Source: Phallus indusiatus (Eukaryota > Basidiomycota > Agaricomycetes > Phallales > Phallaceae). Taken from it: DNA of 64,000 nt. Shown here piece after piece: positions 21,998 through 34,986 of this stretch. The DNA is taken from contig JAQFWX010000053.1 in NCBI GenBank assembly GCA_027605045.1, positions 64,609-128,608 on the forward strand, given 5' to 3'. Position 1 is the first letter of the stretch. The number at the start of each line of letters is the position of its first letter. A program made the position numbers and the translations under genes. The notes under the pieces were generated by a model. The model worked only from the letters and a program-made list of their open reading frames with translations, ran no database searches and was not told the DNA's origin.

Positions 21998-24113
21998 GAT
22001 CAATCGAAAGTCAGGTCCGTAAGTATCGTGGGATTCGTGGGATATTTGGACATTGAGGTTTCTACCAATGATATACCTATAGTATATGTATATATCCTTA
22101 GTTTTCTGATAACCGTCGCGATTTTACATGTGGGTTTCAGGCGACATATGCGCACTCGTTTTTTCAGTGACTGGCCAAGCAAACGCCGCATCGACTCCAC
22201 TCCCGCTTCAACCCATATTGGATAACGATCTTTGGGAGTGTGAAACACCATCACAAAGTTGGCTGTTGTTAGATACTGAGTACGAACCGAACAAAGCATA
22301 TTCAAATATGTGTGGCAAATTTTGCAATTCCGGTGCACTAGCATCCCCACAAAATAATTACAAACCATCAGCCATGATCACAATAATTAAGCCTGAAACG
22401 ACAGTGAGAGCAATTGAATTAACCAATATCACTCGAATCGTTGAAAAGGTAAAGGCGGCGGTCTGGTGATGCCTGAGTAGCGGCAAGTCCGGTTATCAGG
22501 CGAGCCAGTAAGCAGCACCAAAGACATCTGTCGATGAAGTGATCGAGTACTCCGAGATCTCAAGCTGATCGTCCGGGATCGGAGACTCCGAGAATAGAAT
22601 TTCCTAAATGGAGCGGCGTTGTGAACAATATTCTTCTAGCGATGTGCAGCCGCTGATTATACACACTCGCTTTGACACTTAATCAGGACTACTACAAAGT
22701 ACAGATTCGATATCATCATGGGGTATGCGAATTCTCAGCCAATACGTCAGAGTCAACTCAAATTGAATCTATAGAATACAGGAAGCCGAGCATTTATTTT
22801 AGGAATGACAGCTGTGGATTGAGTTAATGAAGTCATAGACAAGTTAGCAAAAGAACCCTCCGATGTTTTAGTTTGAAAACAAACAACAGTGCATTGGGAG
22901 GAGTCGGCCATGTCCTTGGTCACGGTGGTGATCTGTGAGTCAAAATCACAGAAATTGGCTTGTTCCCCGCTTATCAACGTATCATCCCCTATTAATTGCC
23001 AATATAGTCTTTAACACACGCGGAAACCGCAATTCACAACCGGATGCAGAGGCTTGTTATGCCTTAAAGCAGCGCCTCAGGGCTAACATTAACCAAGCAT
23101 CATCTTGATGGACCTGAACCCGTCTCGATTCTTCTCGCGTGTATCCAATTGCGATGTGTGAATTTTAATTCAAAAAAGCAATATTAGAGCAGATTTTGCC
23201 TTCGGGATGTACTGGATCCGTTGCAATAAATCCTATGCCGTGAGCTCTCAGCGCAAGGTCCGACTCCAGTGATTCTGGAGTTGAATGAACATCGCACAGC
23301 AAAAAAACACACAAACACTTGTCAAATACTGCCTCTTCCCCGACAACAAACCGGATATCCGGAATGAGTTTAGCACAGTTCTGGATGGATCTGCAAAGAC
23401 TCATGAGCGTGCCAGACAGTGCTATTACAGGCTAGTTGGCACTTTCAGGCTTTACTTGTTTTCGTTGCAAAACAACGAATTGACAATCGAGGTTGATCGA
23501 GCCTATTTCTATTATTAGAACGGCAGGACTCAAAATCAATTTGTTCTTGACACCGACGACCGTCACACCGGTACGCTTCATTAAGCGGAAAAGGACATTT
23601 TATAAACCCCTAGGTAACTAGTATTCAAAGTCAAGATTGGATAGTCTGCATCATCAGCTTGAAATTATAATACATTTTTGAGGTGAAGGAAGTAAATTAC
23701 GCCAACTATTGCCCGGATCGATAACTCACGCCAATACAAAGGGTACAAAAAAAACAGACTTTCCTCGTTCGGGACAAACAACAGGCTGAACGGAAGGCAG
23801 GTCATATTCCCACCTTATGCGAAACAAGCTTTTGATCTGACCTGATTATGATACGCTGGACGTACAAATGTGTTGAAGCTTGGGAAGAGGAGCAGACAAT
23901 CAAACATTATTTACGTTGAAATTTTCCTTATTCAGAAATCTCATTTAAGGTCCAGGAAATATTAACGGCTAAAGATCAAGTTAGGGGTTGACATGTTTTT
24001 GGGGTGAAATGAGATTAGCACCCGTCCGGACTCCTTACCCGGCGTTCCTTAGACTTTCCAGTCAGAACGAATTGGAGAGTCGAAATTTCTCCACGTTAGA
24101 TGCAAATTTCGCA
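21998..24113. other. 2.1 kb without a supported gene
   Basis: Between the DUF6534-like gene and peroxygenase 2. The plus-strand open frame 22128-22469 and others have no recognisable motif or splice partner. No repeat structure was noticed. Confidence 0.4.
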
Positions 24114-24122
24114 TATATAAAG
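24114..24122 (+). promoter_or_regulatory. TATA box of peroxygenase 2
   Basis: TATATAAAG about 65 nt upstream of the ATG at 24181, in the position expected for a fungal core promoter. Confidence 0.6.
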
Positions 24123-24180
24123 GCAGTTCGAATACTCTTTTTTCCTCAGTGTCTTCACTCTAGGCATATCACTAAAAGCA

Positions 24181-25533
24181 ATGGCAAAAATCTCCTTTGG
24201 CCTCCTCTTCCCTCTCGTGGTTCGTTTAGCACTGGCTTTCCCTGCATACGAATCCCTTGGTGGTTTGACACAGAGGGAGGTAGACGAATTCATCGCCAGA
24301 AATGTCCTTGCACCCATCCCTCCTCCTCCTGGTCCGTTGACCGACAGCGGTCTCATGTTGGTCAATGATCCTGATCACCCCTTCATTGCACCCAACCCGG
24401 ACACCGACATCCGCGGTCCATGTCCAGGTCTAAACACTCTGGCGAACCATGGAGTAAGTCTTCCTCCCGTGTCCTTATTAGGCTTACTCACAGAAACATG
24501 GATATTTAGTATCTTCCCCGAACAGGTGTTGCCAGACCAGACCAACTGGTCACCGCTGTGATGGAAGGTATGTTCTTTAAGGACTTTGCATTATCGTGAA
24601 ATGCTGATAACATACTACTTTAGGTTTTAATTTGGGAAACACCTTCGCTAAATTCTTAGTTTATCAAGCACACTTGATCGACGGTAACCCTCTCACGAAT
24701 TTAATCAGTATTGGAATGAAAACTCCAGAGACCGGTCCCGATCCCCCCGCGCCTGCTATTGTCGGTGGCCTTAGTTTCCACGGCACCTTTGAAGGTACGA
24801 GTAACGGAGAAATCTAGCCAAGTGGCATGCTAAAACCACAGAACAGGTGATACCAGTATGACCCGAGTCGATGCATTCTTCGGAAACCCTGCCTTATTTA
24901 ACAGCACACGTTTCCAAGAAGTATATGTTCTCTTTAACAAAGTTATGCCTAATCTAATTTGCAAATTTTGACCAGTTCGAAGCGTTCTCGACAGAATTCG
25001 GTGCTCAAGGTACTTACGACATCAACGCTGCTGCAGAACTTCGTCATCAACGCCTTCAAGACTCCATCCAGACCAACCCTCAGCTTTCTTTCAGGTCACC
25101 ACGTATCCTTTCCGCATTTTCGGAAGCGGTTTTCCCGACAATTTTCTTTGTGGACGGTCGTTTGAACAATGGACAGCTCAGTCTCGAAGCTGCCTCGTCC
25201 TTCTTTGACCCAAATCATTTCCCGAATGATTTCAATCGTCAACCAGCACCGGTTGATTTTCCTACCATTACCCCACTCGTTACTCAGATATTCAACAAGC
25301 ATCCTTTCGTACCAGGCGTGAATAATGGCACAAACAACTTCGTCGAACTTCCCGATACCCCCGCCCTTACTGATTTCTGTGGAATTTATGAAGATATCGT
25401 CCTTCGTGTTCTCACGGCTCAATACCCTAATCCTACTGGCCCGCTATTGACTGCCCTTAATACTAATCTGGGTTTTCTTTTCTCTGCCGTCGAAGGACAC
25501 AACTGTACTCAAGTGTTCCCGTTCGGAAATTAA
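24181..25533 (+). CDS. Unspecific (aromatic) peroxygenase, copy 2
   Basis: Intact paralogue of the minus-strand copy 10 kb away. Five exons: 24181-24453, 24510-24567, 24624-24794, 24847-24920 and 24976-25533, 377 residues, matching the precursor length of long-type peroxygenases. Signal peptide about residues 1-19 (MAKISFGLLFPLVVRLALA), then FPAYESLGGL. Heme-thiolate motif RGPCPGLNTLANHG; catalytic acid and Arg in HGTFEGDTSMTRVD; C-terminal Cys residues in DFCGIYED and HNCTQVFPFG. Several N-glycosylation sequons (FNST, NGTN, NCTQ) fit a secreted glycoprotein. All introns are GT-AG, including the one whose donor is GC in copy 1. Secretion and H2O2-dependent oxygenation are family knowledge; the physiological substrate is unknown. 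Confidence 0.95.
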
Positions 25534-26495
25534 TCTTCGAAAGTTCAAATAATCGACCTTATTTATTTATATATGTAAAGCGCTCCCCTTTTTTGTAACT
25601 GCTCTTTTTAGTGCAATTATTATTTTTGTATAATGGTATTTAAATGTGACCGTTGTACCTTAAATCAAGTATTTTTCAGTATGTTTGCTCTTTGCATAGC
25701 TCATATTAGCGTCGTTTATCCTTAATCCCACCCTTCGTAAATATTAGGATCAATAGTCTTAGCACCACTTGAGTGGCACAAGACATTTATAAAGTATTCA
25801 AATTAAGCATCCTCAAAGTTAAGAGTAATGGCCGCAATCAGCAACAATCAATGACTCCCCTGTAGTCCGATTCAGCTTCTAAGATCCACATACATGACAT
25901 ATTTGCAAATCACTTGAAAAGACCGGCTGGTCTCCAGACGTTTACGTAGACATCAGAAAAATCTCGCTTGATCATTTGGGGATATGGCGCTCAGGCCGAA
26001 TATATTCTGATAACTCAACGATGATTTATGACATCGTACTTCACACGTGTAGATTGTTAGGCTAATATGGCGATCAGAGGAAAAGTGATTATCAGCTCAC
26101 AGCCATTATCGATAGTTGCAGGTATGTAGTAATACGTATATAATCAAAGTTAAAGTTACTTACCATTGCCGTTCTTCAAGTTGCTCCTTGCAATTTGCAA
26201 AGAAGAGATTTCAGTTGTCAATGATTTAATTTGAAATTTATGCGCGTCGTGGGGTAGAAAGCCATAAATGCTAGGCGAATTAGCATTTCTGAAGCTGAGT
26301 CTCTTGTGCCGTTCCTGATCAACTATTTTTGATGCGTTTCCATATGAAGGTCCCGGACAACGCGCCAGTTGATGAGTAGGTGCGTAATATGATAGGCGAT
26401 ACCGTATCATTTTTATTTTTCCAAGGGGCATTTTTTATAGGAGTTCAGAATTGCAATTCCACGTCACAAATCACTATATGCAGGCAGAACAAGTT
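25534..26495. other. Convergent intergenic region
   Basis: 3' regions of peroxygenase 2 and alcohol dehydrogenase A meet here. An AT-rich stretch follows the peroxygenase stop. No gene is supported. Confidence 0.4.
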
Positions 26496-27980
26496 TCACT
26501 CGGTACTGGAAACGCGTAAAACGAGCTTTCCAGCATGCTCGCTTTCTCCGTAATCATCAATTAACTTTTGGACATCTTCCAAAGGATAAGCTCTAGTCTT
26601 GACTTCGATTCCTAAATCGAAAGACAATATATGATGGATTGATTTAAACCTAATAAACTTCAAACCCACCTTTCTCAGCTACCAAGTTGACCATTTCTTG
26701 AGCCAAGGTAGGATCACTCAATAGAGAACCTTTCAACGTCAGGTTTTTACCTATCAGATTTCTGTAGTGTACCGGCTGAGAAACAGAAATGAAAAAATGA
26801 TAAACTGAGAGGTGGATTACTAGTAGAATACACACAATTGGCTCAAATGGCCTGAAACAGGTCAGGCTGATCGTGTAAAAGGGCAAAAAAAGTGCTCACT
26901 GTCCGACGACTACATATGTCCCATGTTTTCGGACCAACTGAAGACCGTACTCATGCGCAGGAACGGAATCAGTGCACATTATCACCGCATCAACATCATG
27001 GCCTTTCAATTCGGCTAAGGCGTGTTCAACCCCTTTGGTGGCATCGATGACATGATCCTGCGCGGCCCGTGTTAGTAAAAAAAATCAATTCAGTCCAAAC
27101 TAAAGCTCCGGCTTTTATAATGTACCGGTTTGTACTTCAGGCTTTTAGCCAATTCCAATGGTGCTTGTCTTGAGTCCACGCACACAACCCGAAGACCCAT
27201 ACATTTGGCGAATTGAACTCCGAGATGACCCAAAGCCTGGCAAAAACAAGAATTTTATATTAATTTTTATACTATACATACGCATCGCAGGACATTCCAC
27301 ATGCGCACTTACTCCAACGCCGATGATCGCAACAGTATCTCCAGAATTCAGGTTTGCCGTTTTCAATGCGCAATACACTGTACAGCCTAAAAAACAGTCA
27401 TTAAAATCATGATGGTGATATCGCGAAAGGGATGGTACCTGCACACATAAGGGGTGCTGCCGTTTCGAAACTAAGACTTTGAGGCAGATGAATTACCCAT
27501 GCGGCGTCCGCAACCACATATTCGGCGGCTGCACCGTGAACTGTCAAACCAAGCATTTCGACATTCTCGCAGTACTTTGGTGTTTGACGTCGGCACTCGG
27601 AACATTTTCCACAAGCGTTTTTCATGGTTAATGCTCCTACACGGTCACCAATCTATCATAATCATGACGCGAAGCGAAGCTGTTTTCTCAGCACAAATGC
27701 AAAAAACGTTTTTTTTGGACCAATACCATACCTCGACGTTGGTGACTGCCGATCCAATGTCAATGACAACTCCTGTACCTTCATGAGACGGAATCAAGGG
27801 AAGCGTTCGTCCACGCATTTTGTGCTCGAATTCGCCGTTGACTACCATCATCTCCGTATGACAATACCCAGCAACGGCAACTTTTATGAGCACCTCATTT
27901 GGCCTTTCGATCTTTGGAACAGGGATGTCTGTAGAGTATTGGTAGGTTTTTTTGTACTCTGTGATTAGTAGACCTCTCAT
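26496..27980 (-). CDS. Zinc-dependent alcohol dehydrogenase A
   Basis: Medium-chain dehydrogenase/reductase of the yeast-ADH type, NAD(P)-linked alcohol/aldehyde interconversion in the cytosol. Eight exons: 27732-27980, 27439-27652, 27313-27386, 27126-27236, 26900-27057, 26836-26851, 26670-26775 and 26496-26611, 347 residues, exactly the usual length. Catalytic zinc ligands are in AGYCHTEMM, PSHEGTG and LMCAG; the structural zinc site is ACGKCSECRRQTPKYC; the dinucleotide fold is IGVGALGHLGVQFAK. The start is the MRGLLITEY methionine. Exon 6 is only 16 nt. The gene is followed by a paralogue in the same orientation, 260 bp upstream, with nearly identical exon lengths, so this is a tandem duplicate. 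It may act on products of the nearby peroxygenase, which is inference from position. Confidence 0.93.
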
Positions 27981-28240
27981 CTTTTTTGGATGAAGTCGTC
28001 AAGTGGGAACATGGGAAATTTGTGGCATGACGAACGTCATGCGATCGAGGTTACATAATGCGCCGCGTTTTGCACAGCGCGAAAGCATCGATACGCATTA
28101 TGATGTCTGAACTTCTAATAGTCATATTTATAATTAAAACCAGTCTATTCATGAAATAATGAAATAGAAATTCAATAGATTTCAAAGATTGTTGGACGAT
28201 CCGGCATAGCGCGCCTTGACCAAACCGAGTTCTGGGAAAA

Positions 28241-29693
28241 TCAATCAGAAGAAACACGTAGTACAAGCTTTCCAGCATGGTTGGCCTTCTCATAATCATC
28301 TAACAATGTCTGAAAATCTTCTAACGGGTACGCCTTAGTCTTGACTTCGATACCTGAAAAAACCACATGGATGATCATTTCTGCCACTACTGTCAACTGC
28401 GGCAACGTACCTTTTTCGGCGACAAGATTAACCATCTCTTGAGCCAAGGTGGTACTACTCAACAAGGAACCCTTTATGTGGATGTTTCTGAAAACGAGAT
28501 GATTATAGTGTATAGGCTAGAGGAGAATTAACTCGAAAAAGGGTTTCTAAAAAAAGAAACACCATACGATAGGATCACTCGGTCTAAAAAGGAGTGAATC
28601 ATCAAATAAGGATATACAGTGTTCTGTGACTTACAAGCCGATCGCAACAAACGTTCCATGCTTTCGCACAAGTTTCAAGCCGTATTCATTTGCCGCGAGG
28701 GAATGTGTCGCGGTAATAACCGCATCGACACTACCTCCAATTTCGGACAAGGCGTATTCAACGCCTTTTGTGGCGTCTATGGCAAAATCCTGATGATTTC
28801 GCGTTCATGCATTTCGGAGCTTTTCCCCAAGACAAAAAAAAAACTGAGAAAAGGAACGTACAGGCGGGTATTTGAGGCTTTTGACAAGATCTAGTGGAGC
28901 TTGTCTCGTGTCGACACATACGACTTTGAGACCCAAACATTTGGCGAATTGTACACCAAGATGACCTAGCGCCTGTATGATATCAGAAGTTGTGCAAAAA
29001 AAACCTATAAATGGTTGCAGCTTACCCCCGCACCGATGATGGCAAGCGTTTCACCCGGTTTCAGGCCGGTTTGCTTTATACCGCAATAAATCGTAGCACC
29101 TAAAAAAAACAACACCCGTTTAGGAAGATAATGAACCGTGTTCCATTATTGTACGTACCAGCGCACATTAATGGCGCTGCAGCTTCGAAATCAAGATTGG
29201 AAGGTATATGAACAATCCAATCACTGTCAGCAACCATATATTCAGCAGCGGCACCATCCAGCCCCAATCCGAGCATATCTGAATGTTCACAGTATCTAGC
29301 GAGATCATTTTTACAATCGAAGCATGTGCCGCAGATGTTCTTGAAAGTCAGAGTTCCGACTCGATCTCCAACCTTTGAGGACATTTCAGCCTTCAGGTGA
29401 AGAGCAATTTGAAAAAAAAGACGACAAACCTTGACATTCGTTACTTGGGAACCAATTTCTGCGACAATACCCGTCCCTTCATGAGATGGAATGAGAGGTA
29501 ACGGAGCGCGCAGTTTGTGAGCAAATTCGCCATTGAGAACCATAACTTCTGAGTGACAATAACCAGCGACGGCGACTTTGATCAAGACCTCGTTAGGTTT
29601 GACGATCTTTGGAACTGGAATGTTTGTGACATATTGGTAGTTTTTATTGAATTCGATAATTTGCAGGCCTCTCATCGTTTCTGAGGTCGTCAT
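28241..29693 (-). CDS. Zinc-dependent alcohol dehydrogenase B
   Basis: Tandem paralogue of the dehydrogenase at 26496-27980. Eight exons: 29430-29693, 29159-29372, 29026-29099, 28862-28972, 28635-28789, 28568-28583, 28411-28516 and 28241-28353, 350 residues. Six of its eight exons have the same length, or differ by 3 nt, compared with copy A. Motifs: AGYCHSEVM, PSHEGTG, ICGTCFDCKNDLARYC (structural zinc), LMCAG and IGAGALGHLGVQFAK. The ATG at 29693 gives MTTSETMRGLQII; the frame is open further upstream but only from a TTG, so it was not used. Intron 1 uses a GTTTGT donor. No break is seen. Confidence 0.93.
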
Positions 29694-30716
29694 AGCTTGA
29701 TGCGAGGAGGGTTTGGTGATAGTGGGGAGAGATAAAGATGGTATTGGGGCACGGGGAAAGCCACCTGGTATTCGCAGCTTCAAGAAGCCTCCAGTTTCGG
29801 CAGTTCTACTAACAAATAAGAATAGATAAGCTCATACACACATGTTTAACGTCAAAATTGCATACGTACATCATTGATTAATTCTTTTCTCAAGGCGAGA
29901 TTTACTCACAAAGGCACTCCTCTCGGTGTGATTGGCTGTAGAACCACGATGTTTTTTTTTGTCAATGAAGCAGAAGAGAAATATCGGAAGGCAGTCGCAC
30001 ATGCTCACACGAAAATTGATTCTCACCATTAAGTTCTGCGGACCGGATAAGAATAAGATTTTGTGGTGCCCAGTGACTAGTGACGCTCCTTCTTTGAACG
30101 TCGCCGAAGTATAAAAGTTGAGGAGAATTTTAGTGAGATTCGCCGTCAATTTTTTTTTACGTGTACCTCTGAAATCCGAATAAAATTGTTGTCCAGGTTC
30201 ATATAAATGTTTCAGCCTATGCTTATTTGCAGCAAGTTACGGTTCAACTTGGAAAGACCGAGGTTCTAACTTTCCGTAACCGACCAAAGCTAATGCGAGA
30301 TCTGTGCAATAGCACCATGATTACAGGTGTAGCCGTGTCGTGATTGAAGATTTCTAATGCCAAGAAATGAACGCATTAGCAAGCAACGATGGTATTTTTT
30401 GTCTAAAGTTTACCTTTTCACTTACCGCTCATTCCCACTATCCATGTGCATGTGAGTACTCGAGTACTGGAGTTGTGACAAAGTGACTCAAAGTCACGTG
30501 GGATGTTTTTCATTTTCGCCACTCTAACTGAGCAGAACTCAGCTCAATACGCCATTCAATCAATGTTAGACGGACAGACACCGGCTTGGCTCGGGCATGG
30601 CGCAGTCATGAAATGGTCAAAAAAACGCCGTCGAGTTGATACATATTAGGGTTACTCCACTGGGCGTCTACTAGCTTTGTCTCTCGAAAACAGACAGTGC
30701 CCATGTCCGGTGACCC
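29694..30716. promoter_or_regulatory. Divergent region between ADH B and MBOAT gene
   Basis: About 1 kb between two diverging starts; both promoters should lie here. TGAGTACTCGAGTACTGGAG near 30451 forms a short palindrome around ACTCGAGT. No gene and no clear TATA box were identified. Confidence 0.35.
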
Positions 30717-32137
30717 ATGCAGCCCGTCTCCTTTCTTCGACCGTCTGAGCGTATTATCTTGAACTCTACCAATTGGCCTGTCTTTCTCTTACCCGGATTG
30801 TGCAATTTCATTCTTGCTCTTCTTACTCGGTGGCCCGGCACTCAGCTACTTCGCTTGCTTTTGTTTCCAATCTCTGTGTTTTGTTGCATCCATGTCGCAT
30901 CCCACTACGCATTTGGCGACAGAGGTTACTTTGTGTTCAACGCAGGAATGGGTGCGTCAATACTTTTTTGTTCTCGTACTAGGTTGTTTCATTCACATGG
31001 CGTGTAAAAAAAAGTCTTTGCCTCGTTGACCCAGTTCGCACAAGCTTTGCATTTCACTTTCTCAGCCACAACGCAACTTGATAAACTTGATGGCGAAAAC
31101 CGGTTGAAAGAAAAAATTTCAAACGAGAAAAAGTCACTGACAGAAGCACTTTCCGAGGCGACTCAGCTAATGCTTACCGTTCGCGGGATTGGTTTCAGAT
31201 ATGGCAGAAAAATTCCTCTTCCAGAAGAAACCCGGCCGCTTCAGAAAACCCTTTTCTTCGCAAAACCTTCTTCATGGCCCTCCGATCTTACATTGCATTT
31301 GATATTATCGAATTCATGCTCAAATTTACACCGCCACTTCGAACTCCTGATGGCGGAACGATGTACATACAAAGCCTGCCGTTCTTACAGCGCATCATTT
31401 TTGCGACAACCATTCATATTCTCTCCGGTATTTTTATCATTCACACACTTCAAGCGGGCTACTACCTTGCTTCTCTAATCTCTGTTGGCATTCTCAATCA
31501 GTCGCCCTCGCTATGGCCGCCACTCTTTGACCATCCACTATCATCCGAATCGCTGCAACAATTTTGGGGTCAAAAATGGCATCAACTCCTCCGCCATACC
31601 TTCTTGGTCACAGGTGGATATCCATGCGGGTGGCTGGGTCAAAAAATTGGCTTACCCAGAGTCGGACTCTTGTTTGGCACATTCCTTGCATCTGGATTAT
31701 TCCATGAAATCCCATTTTATATGATACGCGGCCATTTCAATTGGATAACGCCTTTATTCTTTCTTTCGCAAGGCTTTCTCATCTATTTAGAGCATGTTTG
31801 GACGTCTGTGACTGGAAGAAAAGTGCATGGATGGTGCGGCCGGTTATGTGTCTATTTTTCTCTGTTTTTTCTTGCGCAACCACTTGGTACGTTCTCCCCT
31901 TATCAGTAAGTCGTTGCTCCCAAGCTCATCATCTCAAAAAGTTAATTCATGGCACATGCGTGGAAGTCTAAGTGGAATGGTTTTGCATGGCAAAATAAGT
32001 CCTAGTCGCCAATTACTATTGCCGATTCTTAACGGTAATTTATTATAATTATTATACTATAGTTCGCACCCCCAAATAACCATTTATAACTGACAGCTCG
32101 GTTTGGGTCCTTTTTCTACCTTGAACCCGGTTATTGA
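30717..32137 (+). CDS. Wax-synthase-like MBOAT acyltransferase, possible frameshift
   Basis: Polytopic membrane O-acyltransferase of the wax-synthase branch of MBOAT, expected in the ER, transferring an acyl group to a hydroxyl acceptor. Exons: 30717-30951, 30983-31024, 31066-31886, 31942-32034 and 32097-32137. Diagnostic stretches: LTVRGIGFRYG (the RGIGW-like motif), SPSLWPPLFDHPLSS, QQFWGQKWHQLLRH (conserved FW..RWHq box) and ASGLFHEI with the catalytic-type His. The third exon is one base short of the phase needed; the break falls at AAAA 31262-31265, where the upstream frame gives FFAKPSSW and the downstream frame KTFFMALRSYIAFD. One missing A would restore both. Relatives of this family decorate fungal terpenoids and trichothecenes, so a tailoring role is possible. 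Confidence 0.75.
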
Positions 32138-33070
32138 AGTTGAAAGATCTATCTTACGTGGGTTGAATAATTCAAAAACAGCCAGGCACATTAATATAGT
32201 ATTTTGCATGATATTGTCTATCATGTTTATATATTTCTTCCGTAATATAGATAATTATCCGGACGCACCTCTATTAAAGAAACAGAACGCATGAAGGTAA
32301 TCAGGGTGTAAAGTATCAATACGGATTGCTCAGCGAGAAAAACACCGTAGGTGGCGCATTCATGCTAGTCCACTGTGACGCACACCCGTTCCTTTACAGG
32401 CGAGCGCGGTGAGGACGAAATTAAGGCACGTTACGTACCTTCAAGCCTTACGGTATCGTTTCTATTCACATTGCGATGATTGGTCACTAAATTTGATTGA
32501 TAATCAAGCAAAATCGCAACCCACGATTGGACAATTCATACATATTCCTGAGCGCACATCTGTCGTCTCCCGCGCCGTAGGTGATATTTGTTGAAATTGT
32601 GATTCCGGTGCATGCGAAGACGTATTTTGGCTCCACCTCAACGAAAGAAGAATAAAAATCTTGCATCTTTTTGGGGCGCTGAATGTCAGATGAACATTGG
32701 AGTTCAGGCCACAAGATTTGTGACACGCTTCCAGCTCGGACCGCAGATTAGATGATTCGTCCGCAAAATTGCGCGCGGGCGGTTGCTAGGTGATATGAAA
32801 AATCGGTTTCTAATGGAAGACATCTCAATAGTCAACCCATTTGACACATTTTTAACTCCACCCAATTCCGACGTGTCTTTTATTCCTCTTTTGAATCGAT
32901 GCACCCTTCTCCGCCGTGCGTGCGTTCGTGTGTCAATCTATATATGTAAAATTCATATCACCGGTCGCTAAGATAACACATAAATTTAAAAACACGTTTG
33001 TTCGTCATTTCCCGCTGGTTGTCAGATCCCAATATCCACCGACTGCGCGCGGGGCGCTTCCCTGATAATG
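32138..33070. other. Intergenic region before the mannosyltransferase
   Basis: No gene is supported in this 0.9 kb. Short overlapping open frames on both strands have no motif. Confidence 0.4.
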
Positions 33071-34986
33071 ATGTTCGCTCTCTGTCCTAGGACAAGAACA
33101 CTCCGGTTCATTCTTCTTATCGCATTTACCTTGGTGAGTATGTTATAAAACTCCTATGTGTTTAACGGTAATGCGAATGACGTTTCATATCTAGTTTGGA
33201 CTAACTTCTTTGCTCAACATCTATAGAAAGGATGCTGGACCGCGAGCGTCGGATTTCGTCAATGGCCTCCTCAAGAGTACCGCTTCCAATACAACAACTC
33301 CGTTCCAGAAACTCAAATCCAGCTGGGATTCGTATTTCTCATATGAGGAGCAACGTCAGGAGGAATATAAAGAAGAAGAAATTGAACTACCAAGGAAAGC
33401 GAACGCTGCTATCGTCATGCTAGCGCGCAATACAGAACTCGAGGGAGTTGTCACCTCGATGAAGCAACTAGAAGACCGGTTCAACAATAAATTCAATTAT
33501 CCTTGGATTTTTTTAAATGACAAGGAGTTTACTGACGAGTTTAAGAAGTATGTTGCGTTCCTCTGCCGTCAACGCTGACACTCATGATATTCAATGCTAA
33601 CTACAAATTTGGTGGTTAACAGGCGAACCGCGATTTTGACGAATGCAAATGTTTCGTACGGTTTGATTCCAGAAGATCATTGGAAGCAACCTTCGTGGAT
33701 CAATGAAAAGAAAGCGGCTGCTGCTAGAAAAAGTATGATGCGTCAGCGTGTTCTCTATGCAGGTATGTATGTATACGAGTGAAGTTGAAGGTCCATGGTT
33801 GCAATAAAATGTTTGTTCTGACCTTGGTTCGCTGCACAGGGAGTGTGGAGTATAGAAATATGTGTCGATTTAACTCTGGTGTAAGAGAGCTCATTCATTT
33901 GATATAATTTAGGGTTTACCTTTTATTCGTTGCAGTTCTTTTTCAAACATGAACTTTTGAAAGACATTAGATACTATTGGCGTGTTGAGTGAGTTCCATA
34001 TGATATTTTCGTTTTAGGTTCAATCCACGCTGATAATTTTTTTTTATTTCAGACCGGATGTCCGATTTTTCTGCGATATCGATTATGATCCTTTTCTTTT
34101 GATGCAAGATGAAGGAAAGGTTTATGGTCAGCATACACATTTTTCAAGTTCTCGTTCACTGCAGTTGACTCAACGAACTTGAATTACAGGATTCACCATG
34201 GCTTTGAGGGAGATTCAACAAACGGTAGCAACGTTGTGGCAAACCGTAAAAGGCTTGAATTCTACTCGTATCATCGCGTCTCATTACTCTAATACTCGCT
34301 ACAGAATTTACAATCTCGCATCCTGAATACGTTCACCCTGAAAACGGTCTTGGTTTCTTGTCGCATGACAATGGAGTAACATATAACCTTTGTCATTGTA
34401 CGTTGCAAACAAGGTCGAAGCCTACGACAAAACCTTGACCATTAAATTTTTAGGGTGGAGTAACTTTGAAATAGCCGATATGGATTTCTGGAGAGGAGAA
34501 GCTTATTCTAACTTCTTTGATCACTTGGATCGTGCTGGAGGGTTTTATTATGAAGTTGGTTTTTTCACTCACTTTAGCAATGTTCAAGACAAATATCGAT
34601 ATCTAGAGATGGGGTGATGCTCCCGTGCACAGTATTGCCGCCGGCTTGTTTCTTTCCAAACACCAGCTGCACTTTTTTTCGGACATAGGGTATAAACACT
34701 CTGTCCTTCAGCATTGTCCTCAGGGAGATGTACATACGCGTGGTAAATGTTGGTGTAATTATTATGACAATTTCGGTAAGATTGCTGCGAGTTTTATCTT
34801 CTGGACGATTCTGGAAACGTTGTTTTTGATTTTTTCCTGGTAGATTATCAAGATGCTTCGTGTCTACGACACTTTGATGATTTGTTCCCCAATAAGGGCG
34901 GTGAAGATGATATAGAAACTTTGGAGCAGGACGATGAACTTCCACCGGTGGACAATGGTCCAGGGGAGGAAAATCATAATGTATAG
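33071..34986 (+). CDS. Alpha-1,2-mannosyltransferase, KRE2/MNT1 family (GT15)
   Basis: Golgi type II membrane enzyme that adds mannose from GDP-mannose to protein O- and N-glycans. Eleven exons: 33071-33133, 33195-33547, 33623-33762, 33840-33880, 33936-33988, 34053-34126, 34190-34252, 34305-34397, 34454-34554, 34607-34775 and 34844-34986, 430 residues, usual for the family. A short signal anchor (residues about 8-24) precedes a stem and then NAAIVMLARNTEL, FNYPWIFLNDKEF, YRNMCRFNSGFFFKH, VRFFCDIDYDPF, WSNFEIADMDFWRGE, FFYE-like GGFYYERWGDAPVHS and SDIGYKHSVLQHCP, all classic GT15 blocks with the acidic metal and nucleophile region. Intron 7 fits only with a GC donor (34253-34254), so that boundary is less certain. 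The tail is acidic. Confidence 0.93.

Noticed and set aside
29693..29783. 30-residue N-terminal extension of ADH B
   Set aside because: It would begin at TTG; the ATG at 29693 gives the normal family N terminus.
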